DNA from: Lyngbya aestuarii BL J
GTDB taxonomy: Bacteria > Cyanobacteriota > Cyanobacteriia > Cyanobacteriales > Microcoleaceae
DNA length: 34,347 bases
Direction: 5' to 3'
Assembly: GCF_000478195.2 (NCBI RefSeq)
Contig: NZ_AUZM01000064.1
Location: 1-34,347 of the forward strand
Position numbers and translations under genes: made by a program. How positions within the stretch are numbered: position 1 is the first letter of the stretch; the number at the start of each line of letters is the position of its first letter. Below the pieces are notes generated by a model, which was given only the letters and a program-made list of their open reading frames with translations, did no database searches and was not told the DNA's origin. Shown here in pieces: positions 17,219 through 24,473 of this stretch.

Positions 17219-17782
17219 GTGACCGATCCCGTTTTTTGGCTTGGCTTGTCTATCCTACTGGTTGCTGCCAGTCTGAGTGCTGTGTTAATTGCGGCTTTGC
17301 CTGCCTTCCAAGCTCTAGCCCGAGCTGCTCGTAGTCTCGAAAAGCTCGCCGATACGTTGTCTCGAGAATTTCCGCCGACTCTAGAATCGATTCGGATGAC
17401 CGGATTAGAAATTAGCGAACTGACCGATGATGTCAGTGAAGGCGTTCAAAGTGCAGGTCAAGTTGTTAAACAAGTTGATCGCAGTATTGATAGTGCCAAA
17501 AAACAAGCTCAGAAGGTTCAAAGCACAACAGGCAATATTTTCACAGGGTTTAAAGTGGCGTGGAACACATTTCGCCGACCAAACCGTCGCCCCGTTGATC
17601 GCCTTCCCCCCTCGACTCCCCCCATTTCTCCGATCAAAAAACATTCTAATCGAGAGTTAGAAGCACCTTACAGTTATAGTAACCCAGAAGATTTTTATGA
17701 AGAATCGGGTAGGGAACCGGAAACACCACCCTACCCCAAATCTGAATATAAAACCCTCAACTCTAACCGCACTGAAGGGTAG
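17219..17782 (+). CDS. DUF948 membrane-anchored coiled-coil protein
   Basis: DUF948 proteins have an N-terminal membrane helix and a heptad-rich region resembling methyl-accepting helices; their function is unknown. The 187-residue product has a helix (FWLGLSILLVAASLSAVLIAALPAF, about 6-30). A helical region follows (LEKLADTLSREFPPTLESIR, then LEISELTDDVSEGVQSAGQV and VKQVDRSIDSAKKQAQKVQS), and then a Pro-rich, charged, probably disordered C-terminus (130-187). The start is GTG at 17219 and no better ATG exists before the helix. It ends 6 bases from the argB stop, so the two genes converge. Confidence 0.85.
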   Translation: MTDPVFWLGLSILLVAASLSAVLIAALPAFQALARAARSLEKLADTLSREFPPTLESIRMTGLEISELTDDVSEGVQSAGQVVKQVDRSIDSAKKQAQKVQSTTGNIFTGFKVAWNTFRRPNRRPVDRLPPSTPPISPIKKHSNRELEAPYSYSNPEDFYEESGREPETPPYPKSEYKTLNSNRTEG

Positions 17783-17788
17783 CGAATT

Positions 17789-18682
17789 TTAGGATAAAAA
17801 TTCCGAAGCGACTAACATTGTCCCAATACCCGCATCGGTAAAAATTTCTTGAAGTAGAGCATGAGGTGTACGACCATCAATAATATGAGCCGCCCGTACC
17901 CCTTGAGCTAAACTGCGAACACAACAGTTTACTTTGGGAATCATTCCGCCACCGACAATTCCCTTGTCAATCAAATCTCGGGCTTCTTGAATATCGAGTT
18001 TTGCAATCAATGTCTCTGGCCGATGATAATCTTCTAAAATCCCAGGGGTATCCGTCATTAAAATCAGTTTTTCAGCCCCCAAAGCTGCTGCAATTTCCCC
18101 GGCTGCGGTATCTGCATTAATATTATAAGCCTGTCCGCTATCATCAGTCGCCACACTGGAAACCACCGGAATATAGTGATTATCGACTAACAACTCTATC
18201 AGCTTAGTATTAACACTATTGACCTCTCCAACAAAACCAATTCCTTCTTCACCTTGAGGTCTAGCCACAATTAAGTTAGCATCCTTTCCACACAGCCCCA
18301 CCCCTAAACCACCTGCTTGGTTAATCAGGGAAACAATCTCTTTGTTTACCCGTCCCACTAAAACCATTTCCACGACATCCATCGTCGCCGCATCTGTCAC
18401 CCTTAAACCGTTTTTAAATTGGGGTTCAATGCCCAATTTTCCTAACCAAGTATTAATCTCCGGGCCACCGCCATGCACCACAATGGGACGAATACCGACA
18501 CAGGAAAGCAACACAATATCTCGGACCACCTGCTGCTTTAAGTGACTTTCCTTCATCGCCGCCCCGCCATACTTGACGACAATCGTCCGGTTGGCAAACT
18601 TTTGGATGTAAGGAAGGGCTTCACTAAGAACTTTTACCCGGCTCATTTCATCGGTGCTATCAAAATCACTCTGTTTGAGCAT
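17789..18682 (-). CDS. argB: Acetylglutamate kinase
   Basis: N-acetyl-L-glutamate kinase phosphorylates N-acetylglutamate, the controlling second step of arginine synthesis in cyanobacteria. Arginine inhibits it and the PII protein relieves that inhibition when nitrogen is plentiful; arginine also feeds cyanophycin. The product has [10 protein letters not shown] (phosphate-binding Lys and glycines), [20 protein letters not shown] (substrate binding), [20 protein letters not shown] and LMTDTPGI, then the conserved C-terminal GGMIPKV. With ATG 18682 the length is 297 residues, standard for the family; an upstream TTG at 18712 would add ten unconserved residues. It follows mreD on the same strand with a gap of about 180 bases, so co-transcription with mreBCD is possible but unproven. 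Confidence 0.96.
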   Translation of the reverse strand: MLKQSDFDSTDEMSRVKVLSEALPYIQKFANRTIVVKYGGAAMKESHLKQQVVRDIVLLSCVGIRPIVVHGGGPEINTWLGKLGIEPQFKNGLRVTDAATMDVVEMVLVGRVNKEIVSLINQAGGLGVGLCGKDANLIVARPQGEEGIGFVGEVNSVNTKLIELLVDNHYIPVVSSVATDDSGQAYNINADTAAGEIAAALGAEKLILMTDTPGILEDYHRPETLIAKLDIQEARDLIDKGIVGGGMIPKVNCCVRSLAQGVRAAHIIDGRTPHALLQEIFTDAGIGTMLVASEFLS

Positions 18683-18859
18683 AACTCTCTGTTGTCTAAG
18701 CTTAAAGATCAAATTTTAGCAATGTCTGTCAACATTGACTGATTTTAAAGGGTATTTTAACGTCTAACGTTGGGGGTAAAGTTTCTAGGGCAATTTTCAC
18801 TGTTGGAAATTCACTTAAAAATTTTCCTTTGGCTTCCTATCATTTGTCTTCTGCCAACT

Positions 18860-19399
18860 TTAAGAAAAGTAATTCATAGAACCTGAACTTTTCATTAATT
18901 CCCATAAACGATTTAGCGGAAAGTAAATAACTGGCGCCCACAAACTACTTAAAATGGCTGAACTTAGAGCCACCTGTTGTTGATATAACCATAAATCAAC
19001 CAAAGTATGATCACCCATTTGACTAAATTGTAAAGCTCTAATAGTCTCCACTAAAATTGCCATTCCAAACACAATTAAAGCAACTGAAATAAAATCTTCC
19101 TGCATTTTCTTCATCAGATGCTTATAAATCAAAACAGTCAAAACTCCAACCAGCATAAACGAAAAAATATGACTCGGGTCAGAAGCCGTTATTCCATCTA
19201 AAATTAATCCTAAAACCAACCCAGCAATTGCAGCAGACAATAGCGATCGCTTCAAACTCCAAGCGACTAACCAAATTAATAGCCAGTTCGGTTTAATCCC
19301 CAACAATTCCATACCCGGTATTGGAGCTAAGATCGCCAATACACAAAGAATTATAGAAATAACGGTGACAGCATAATTAATAATTTGACGAGCCAACAC
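18860..19399 (-). CDS. mreD: Rod-shape protein MreD
   Basis: MreD is the polytopic membrane partner of MreC and MreB in the elongation complex that places peptidoglycan synthesis along the side wall. The 179-residue product consists of about five hydrophobic helices, including AVTVISIILCVLAILAPIPG, a WLLIWLVAW segment, LLSAAIAGLVLGLILDGITA and the FMLVGVLTVLIY helix, a layout usual for MreD. The open frame extends upstream to 19555 across the end of mreC, but those residues are not MreD-like. GTG at 19399 is preferred because GGAG lies 8 bases upstream. This start leaves 73 bases after the mreC stop. Confidence 0.88.
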   Translation of the reverse strand: MLARQIINYAVTVISIILCVLAILAPIPGMELLGIKPNWLLIWLVAWSLKRSLLSAAIAGLVLGLILDGITASDPSHIFSFMLVGVLTVLIYKHLMKKMQEDFISVALIVFGMAILVETIRALQFSQMGDHTLVDLWLYQQQVALSSAILSSLWAPVIYFPLNRLWELMKSSGSMNYFS

Positions 19400-19472
19400 A
19401 AGCACTACTCCGATATAATCAAGAATTAGACAATCTCTATAAAAAAGTTGAGAATAAATTTTTCCAAAAATT

Positions 19473-20252
19473 TTAATTTCCCACTTTTTGAGTCGATTTC
19501 GGATTCGGATAAACAACAACCCATTCCAACGAACCCAAAGGCACAAAAAACTCAATCACCGCTTCCGGTGCAGGAGCTTTGTTAATATCAACCGAAACCA
19601 CCTTACCCACTGGCCAACCTGCCGGGAAAATTTGGCTAAACGCAGAAGTCACCACAACATCATCCGGTTTCACCTTGGGAACATTGTCAAAGAACTCCAT
19701 CACCCCTTCGTTACTCCCTTGACCCTTGAGATAACCCATTTGACGAGTGCGACTCACCGCCACCCCGACTCGGCTAGTAGGATCACTTAACAATAAAACC
19801 TGACTGGTATTGGGCGTAACGCTAACAATACGACCCACAACCCCTCCTGGCCCCATGACCAAATCATCGGCTTTGATGCCACTTTTGCTCCCTCGTCCCA
19901 AGGTCACTTGCTGCCACCAATGTTCAGCACTACGCGCAATAACTGGAGCGACAACCCCTTTATCATTCGGTTTAGACGAAACATAGCCCAATAATTTTTG
20001 CAGATTTTGATTTTGACTGTCTAAATCCTTAACTTTGGCTTCTAACTCGTCAATACGGGCATTTAACACCTTCGCCTGTTCCTGAACCGTCACAAGCTGT
20101 TCCTCAGACTGCTGAAACGGGCGACTCACCCAATAATAGATTTCAAACAATGCCGCTCCCTGAGTTTGCCGTACCAGCCAGGCTGTTGCCACTGCTAAAC
20201 TCAAGAGTGTTAATTGCGATCCATGTCGATTCCACCAACTCCTCGTATTCAT
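19473..20252 (-). CDS. mreC: Rod-shape protein MreC
   Basis: MreC is a bitopic membrane protein whose periplasmic domain organises the wall-elongation complex with MreB and MreD. The product has a short cytoplasmic N-terminus, one helix (LTLLSLAVATAWLVRQTQG), and a coiled coil (EQLVTVQEQAKVLNARIDEL and further to about residue 90). Two beta-barrel-type domains with MreC signatures follow: WWQQVTLGRGSKSGIKADD, GPGGVVGRIVSVTPNTSQVL, LLSDPTSRVGV and FPAGWPVGKV. ATG at 20252, with GGAGAAAG just upstream, is chosen over a TTG at 20288. The length is 259 residues. It lies 268 bases downstream of mreB. Confidence 0.95.
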   Translation of the reverse strand: MNTRSWWNRHGSQLTLLSLAVATAWLVRQTQGAALFEIYYWVSRPFQQSEEQLVTVQEQAKVLNARIDELEAKVKDLDSQNQNLQKLLGYVSSKPNDKGVVAPVIARSAEHWWQQVTLGRGSKSGIKADDLVMGPGGVVGRIVSVTPNTSQVLLLSDPTSRVGVAVSRTRQMGYLKGQGSNEGVMEFFDNVPKVKPDDVVVTSAFSQIFPAGWPVGKVVSVDINKAPAPEAVIEFFVPLGSLEWVVVYPNPKSTQKVGN

Positions 20253-20479
20253 CAAACTTTCTCCTAAATCTGAGCCAGCATTCTCCAATATTAGAATGAG
20301 AAATCCATCTCTTTCATGAAGAACATCCTCACCGTCAACCGTTTAATCTTAGTAGGAATCAAATCTTGGGGTTTGAGGATTTGTGACTCATTCCTGATTC
20401 TTTTTTCCTCAAAAACGGATCACGGATTAGGGTTAACTGATAAATATCAGTTGTTTTACGCTAATCGCTTGTTTGTCGG

Positions 20480-20503
20480 AGAGACACGACCTTGCGTATC
20501 TCT
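20480..20503. repeat. Degenerate AGAGACG/CGTCTCT inverted repeat
   Basis: AGAGACACG (20480-20488) and CGTATCTCT (20495-20503) form a near-perfect 9-base inverted repeat in the mreB-mreC spacer. It resembles the GTAGAGACG...CGTCTCTAC family dispersed through filamentous cyanobacterial genomes; a second copy lies at 29307-29330. Confidence 0.6.
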
Positions 20504-20520
20504 ACCTCAGTCTTTATAAA

Positions 20521-21564
20521 TTACACATTACGAGATCGCGCACTAAACACCCGTTCAAGTTGCTTCGGATTTTCCAAAACCCGTCCCGTTCCCAAAACAA
20601 CACAGGAAAGCGGATCAGCCGCAATATGAGTCACAATTCCCGTTTCGTGACTAATTAAAGTATCAATCCCTTTCATCAAAGCCCCCCCTCCAGCTAACAT
20701 AATGCCTCGATCAACGATATCGGCAGCGAGTTCGGGTGGAGTTCGTTCGAGGGTGCGTTTAACCGCATCTAGAATAATAGAAAGCGGTTCTGTCATACTT
20801 TCACGAACTTCCGGGGCTTTAATTGTGACAGTCCGAGGTAAACCCGATAACAAATGAATTCCCCGCACCTCCATGATGCTTTCCTCATCTTCATAGGTCG
20901 GATAAGCCGAACCCATATTAATCTTGAGTTCTTCCGCCGTTTGTTCGCCAATGACTAAATTATGAACCTTCTTCATATAATGGATGATGGCCTGATTGAG
21001 TTCATCTCCAGCAATACGAACCGATTCACTGAGAACTGTGCCTTGTAAGCTGATAATCGCGACTTCTGTTGTGCCTCCACCGATGTCTACAATCATATTC
21101 CCAGTCGGATCAGTCACAGGCAGTCCCGCCCCAATAGCCGCCGCTATCGGTTCATCAATCAAGCGCACATCCCTAGCGCCTGCTTGCAAAGCCGCTTCCA
21201 TCACCGCCCGTCGTTCTACCCCTGTGACTCCACTCGGAATGCCAATGATAATTCGAGGTGCGATCAAAGTTTTTCCCTGATGCACTCGTCGAATAAAATA
21301 TTTCAACATCTGTTCAGCATAGTCAAAGTCCGCAATCACACCATCCCGCAGGGGTCGTAATGCAATGACGTTATTGGGTGTTCGACCCAACATTTTTTTA
21401 GCATCTGTTCCGATCGCGAGGGGAATTTTATCCTCTTGATCGATAGCAACTACAGAGGGTTCTTGAAGAACAATACCCTGGCCGGAAACATAAATTAAAG
21501 TGTTTGCAGTCCCGAGATCAATACCCATATCTCGTGACAAGGAAAAGCGATTTAGAAGACCCAC
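20521..21564 (-). CDS. mreB: Rod-shape-determining actin homolog MreB
   Basis: MreB polymerises at the inner face of the cytoplasmic membrane and guides lateral wall growth. The 347-residue product begins MGLLNRFSLSRDMGIDLGTA, giving the phosphate-1 motif DLGTANTLIYV. IIIGIPSGVTGVERRAVMEA, IDEPIAAAIGAGLPV, MIVDIGGGTTEVAIIS and the adenosine motif IMLAGGGALMKGID follow in actin-fold order. The length is standard. The start is GTG at 21564; an internal ATG at 21528 would remove the amphipathic N-terminus. It is first in the leftward order mreB-mreC-mreD-argB and diverges from ssb across a 464-base spacer. Confidence 0.97.
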   Translation of the reverse strand: MGLLNRFSLSRDMGIDLGTANTLIYVSGQGIVLQEPSVVAIDQEDKIPLAIGTDAKKMLGRTPNNVIALRPLRDGVIADFDYAEQMLKYFIRRVHQGKTLIAPRIIIGIPSGVTGVERRAVMEAALQAGARDVRLIDEPIAAAIGAGLPVTDPTGNMIVDIGGGTTEVAIISLQGTVLSESVRIAGDELNQAIIHYMKKVHNLVIGEQTAEELKINMGSAYPTYEDEESIMEVRGIHLLSGLPRTVTIKAPEVRESMTEPLSIILDAVKRTLERTPPELAADIVDRGIMLAGGGALMKGIDTLISHETGIVTHIAADPLSCVVLGTGRVLENPKQLERVFSARSRNV

Positions 21565-21742
21565 CGTTTTTTTGCCCCTCTAGTCAATATCAATAAATTT
21601 TTTTACAGTCCAACTCTATGACGATCTAGACCACATCGTACCCTAATAGCCGACTGAGTTTCTGATCTCAATCCCAACAGATGCCTTAATCAGATTTTCA
21701 TTTGGTCAAAAATAAACTCGCTCACCCCAAGTTTGTGATGGA

Positions 21743-21910
21743 ATTCCCTTAACTTGCAGAGTGCAAAGCTTTTTCTGCCATCTTTGCTTTCTACTTCTGA
21801 GGTCGCTCAAGTGATACCGGAAGCTACTCGCACAACTTAAGGGAATCGATGTGGATTGTATTATGTTTTGTGGCCATAGTCTAGTCCCACCGAAAGGTGG
21901 GGCAGTTTTA
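21743..21910 (+). ncRNA. Candidate structured RNA between mreB and ssb
   Basis: ATTCCCTTAA (21743-21752) and TTAAGGGAAT (21837-21846) form a perfect 10-base closing stem. Inside are a TTGCA-GAG-TGCAA hairpin and an ACTTCTGAG-gtcg-CTCAAGT hairpin. After the stem comes an 8-base-pair hairpin with a GAAA loop (21884-21903, CCCACC-GAAA-GGTGGG plus flanks), followed by AGTTTTATT, which looks terminator-like. The shape suggests a transcript of roughly 160 bases, but I cannot match it to tmRNA, RNase P RNA, SRP RNA or a known Yfr class; 6S RNA is not excluded. It could instead be a long leader of ssb or part of the mreB leader read in reverse. The strand is inferred from the T-rich tail. The symmetry is observed; expression is not. 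Confidence 0.4.
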
Positions 21911-22028
21911 TTCTCGATTGAGAATTTGATGGGTGGGGAGATCTTGATTGGATGACCTCACGACTTCTGCTTTAGAATAGATATACAATCTCAAGTGTCA
22001 CAAAAATTCAAGTCAAGATTGAAGTCAA

Positions 22029-22391
22029 ATGAGTCTGAATATCGTTACTCTTGTGGGTCGTGTCGGTGGAGACCCGGATGTTAAATATTTTGAGTCGGGG
22101 AAAGTTGTTTGTAATCTGACCTTAGCAGTTAACCGTCGTACTCGCCGCACGGATGAACCCGACTGGTTTAATTTGGAAATGTGGGATAAAACCGCAGAAA
22201 TCGCGGCTAACTATGTTCGTAAAGGAAGTTTAATCGGCGTTAAAGGTTCGCTGAAGTTTGACTATTGGGAAGATCGGGCGACCGGAGTACAACGTTCTAA
22301 GCCCGTGATTCGAGTTGAGCAACTTGAGTTATTGGGATCTAAGCGAGATAATAACGAGAACATGGCACAAGCCAGCTATGAAGAATTTTAA
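22029..22391 (+). CDS. ssb: Single-stranded DNA-binding protein
   Basis: SSB coats single-stranded DNA during replication, recombination and repair. The 120-residue product is essentially one OB fold: MSLNIVTLVGRVGGDPDVKYF at the start, FNLEMWDKTAEIAANYVRKG, IGVKGSLKFDYWEDRATG and PVIRVEQLELLGSKR. The usual long Gly/Pro-rich linker is almost absent, and the C-terminus is ASYEEF rather than DDIPF, a short form of the acidic tip that recruits partner proteins. The ATG follows AAGTCAA with no strong ribosome-binding site. It diverges from mreB across the candidate RNA region. Confidence 0.92.
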   Translation: MSLNIVTLVGRVGGDPDVKYFESGKVVCNLTLAVNRRTRRTDEPDWFNLEMWDKTAEIAANYVRKGSLIGVKGSLKFDYWEDRATGVQRSKPVIRVEQLELLGSKRDNNENMAQASYEEF

Positions 22392-22487
22392 CTCGGCTTG
22401 AATTCAACTTCCAATTTAATTCATTCACAGAATATCCCAGCACTTTGAGTTCAAGTGTTGTTTGTTACTCCATCATTGATTGTCAGC

Positions 22488-23015
22488 GTGAGTTTAGAGA
22501 CTTTAGAACAAATTCAAACCGAGTACCGATCCGGAAAAAGTGCCTTTGAACGAGGCCGCTATCGTCAGTCTGTAGAACATTTGGAGAAGGCAAGAGATTT
22601 AGTCGAAAAAAATACTCGTTTGGGTGGAGAAGTACAAATTTGGCTAGCAACTGCTTATCAAGCAATGGGTCAGCACCAAAATGCGATCGCCCTTTGCCGA
22701 AAACTGATTCGTCATCCGAGTCTGGAGACTAGCAAACAATCGCGTCGTTTACTCGAAATTCTAGAAGCCCCAGAATTGAACAGTAATCTGGAAGGATTGA
22801 TTAATATTCCCGATATGAGTGGGATTGAAGATAATGAGCGCCCGATCAAAATTTTACAAAAAACTCGTCCTTCAACTTCGGGTTCATCCTCTACCCCAGA
22901 GTTATTTCCTGAACCCATTGATCTGACTCAGGTGAATACTCAAGATAATGGCTTTCTGGGGATCGCCTTAGCCGCCATTATCATGATCTTGAGTGGATTA
23001 TTCTTTTTCTACTAA
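22488..23015 (+). CDS. TPR-containing protein with C-terminal membrane helix
   Basis: The product starts MSLETLEQIQTEYRSGKSAF from GTG 22488; a GTG at 22455 would add 11 residues. The N-terminal part shows two to three TPR-like helical pairs (SAFERGRYRQSVEHLEKARD, then VQIWLATAYQAMGQHQNAIA), typical of protein-protein interaction modules. A Ser/Pro-rich linker and a C-terminal helix (GFLGIALAAIIMILSGLFFF) follow, so it is probably tail-anchored with the TPR in the cytosol. A conserved hypothetical of this shape is familiar in cyanobacteria, but no partner or function is known to me. It lies between ssb and the response regulator, all on the plus strand. Confidence 0.78.
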   Translation: MSLETLEQIQTEYRSGKSAFERGRYRQSVEHLEKARDLVEKNTRLGGEVQIWLATAYQAMGQHQNAIALCRKLIRHPSLETSKQSRRLLEILEAPELNSNLEGLINIPDMSGIEDNERPIKILQKTRPSTSGSSSTPELFPEPIDLTQVNTQDNGFLGIALAAIIMILSGLFFFY

Positions 23016-23088
23016 TTTCGTTGGGATACGGAATAACGATTGAACTGGGATAGACTAAATTAGTATCCGAATCGTCACGTCAGTATAA

Positions 23089-24042
23089 ATGGAACGTGAA
23101 ACTCCAGACCTAGAGACTATCAAGCACCAGCTAATGAGTCTAAATCGACCGAAAAAGCCAAAAATGCTGGTCGTCGATGATGAGCCAGATAATCTTGATT
23201 TGCTCTATCGTACTTTTAGACGGAACTTTAACGTCTTTAAGGCAGAAAGCGGCATTCGCGCCCTAGAAATCTTAGAAGCTGAAGGAGAAGTCGCTGTGAT
23301 TATCTCCGATCAACGAATGCCTGAAATGAAAGGAACAGAGTTTCTGAGCAAAACAGTGCGCTCGTTTCCCAACACGGTGCGAATTATCCTGACAGGCTTC
23401 ACTGACATCGAAGATTTAGTCGATGCCATTAACTCTGGCCAAGTCTATAAATACATTACCAAGCCTTGGGACCCCAATGAACTCAAAACAGTAGTTCAAC
23501 GGGCTGCCGAAACCTATGAACTGTTAAACCAACGAACTGCTGAATTACAATACGCCCAAAAACAAACTCGACTCTTAGGGACGATTATGCAAGTCGCTCA
23601 AGAGTCTCAACCTCTAGCGGCGAGTTTCACCGCGATGGCAACGGCTATTGGTGAGAATTTTCAAACGGATGTGTGTATTCTTCAGCAAACGAGCGAAAAT
23701 ACCTTAACAACAGTTGAGGGGATCTATAGCAGTAGTGGGACAGCGGAAAATTGGTTGTCAGATGATCCTCTAGTTACTGCTGCGTTGTCCACCGGAAATA
23801 TACAAGCCTCCATTAATATTCCTAGAGATGGGGCGATCTCCGAGGTACAACATTACCAAACTTCTGAAATTCAATCACACATTACGATTCCGGTGAGTTT
23901 TCGAGAGAAAAATGTCGCCCTCCTTTCCCTTCAGTGGAAACAACCTTGTCAACTGACTCCAGAAGAACTTGATCCTTTGGAGTGTGTTGCTCAAGCGATC
24001 GCATTGGTACTGGTGAGTGTCAACTTGGATGTCTCCGCTTAA
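23089..24042 (+). CDS. Response regulator: REC domain plus GAF-like domain
   Basis: A two-component regulator without a DNA-binding output. The REC domain (about residues 24-140) has the acidic pair DD (30-31) in MLVVDDEPDNLDLLYRTFRR, the phosphoacceptor D74 in VIISDQRMPEMKG, the switch Thr in IILTGFTD and Lys in YITKPWDP. The DQRMP form occurs in RpfG/HupR-type receivers. A helical linker (AAETYELLNQRTAELQYAQK) leads to a GAF-like domain (about 160-315), which ends SFREKNVALLSLQWKQPCQL. No HD-GYP, GGDEF or HTH follows, so it may act by protein contact, or its GAF may bind a ligand. The cognate kinase is not nearby. Confidence 0.85.
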   Translation: MERETPDLETIKHQLMSLNRPKKPKMLVVDDEPDNLDLLYRTFRRNFNVFKAESGIRALEILEAEGEVAVIISDQRMPEMKGTEFLSKTVRSFPNTVRIILTGFTDIEDLVDAINSGQVYKYITKPWDPNELKTVVQRAAETYELLNQRTAELQYAQKQTRLLGTIMQVAQESQPLAASFTAMATAIGENFQTDVCILQQTSENTLTTVEGIYSSSGTAENWLSDDPLVTAALSTGNIQASINIPRDGAISEVQHYQTSEIQSHITIPVSFREKNVALLSLQWKQPCQLTPEELDPLECVAQAIALVLVSVNLDVSA

Positions 24043-24473
24043 CATCCAAATAAATGGTAAAGCAATAATCCTTGTTCTCAGGATGTGGATCTGTTTTGGG
24101 GATCACATCCTAAGAACTCAGCCGAGTGCTTGGAAAAGTGAGCTTTCTGGGTCACTTTCCATCGGGGAATAACAATTATTGGATTGTCCCGACATCAGTA
24201 ACTTGACGAGGAGAGTAGACTAGCTGATATTTTAGGAATAAACATCTGTTTAGAGACAGATAAAACCTGTATTGTAGATCCAAACCGAATTTAGCTTGGG
24301 AATGATCAGTCCAAAATTGGGGCTTGAGAATCCCAATTCAATCGGTAACAATGACTGAAAGACTGCTCAGAAGAAGGAGTTTTTGGTGTTTAGAAGCCTG
24401 ATATCGGTGTTGATCGATCCGATCGCAAGAGATTTCTGGCTCCATTCAGTTTAATACTGGTGTTAGGGAATGC
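24043..24473. other. Intergenic region with a long hairpin
   Basis: No gene is supported between the response regulator and the CapA-like gene. The region holds GTTCTCAGGATGTG (24074-24087) and CACATCCTAAGAAC (24104-24117), which pair at 13 of 14 positions around a 16-base loop that can pair further (GGATC/GATC). This strong hairpin sits about 30 bases after the response-regulator stop and probably ends or protects that transcript, although a T-run is missing. The rest is unremarkable. Confidence 0.55.
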
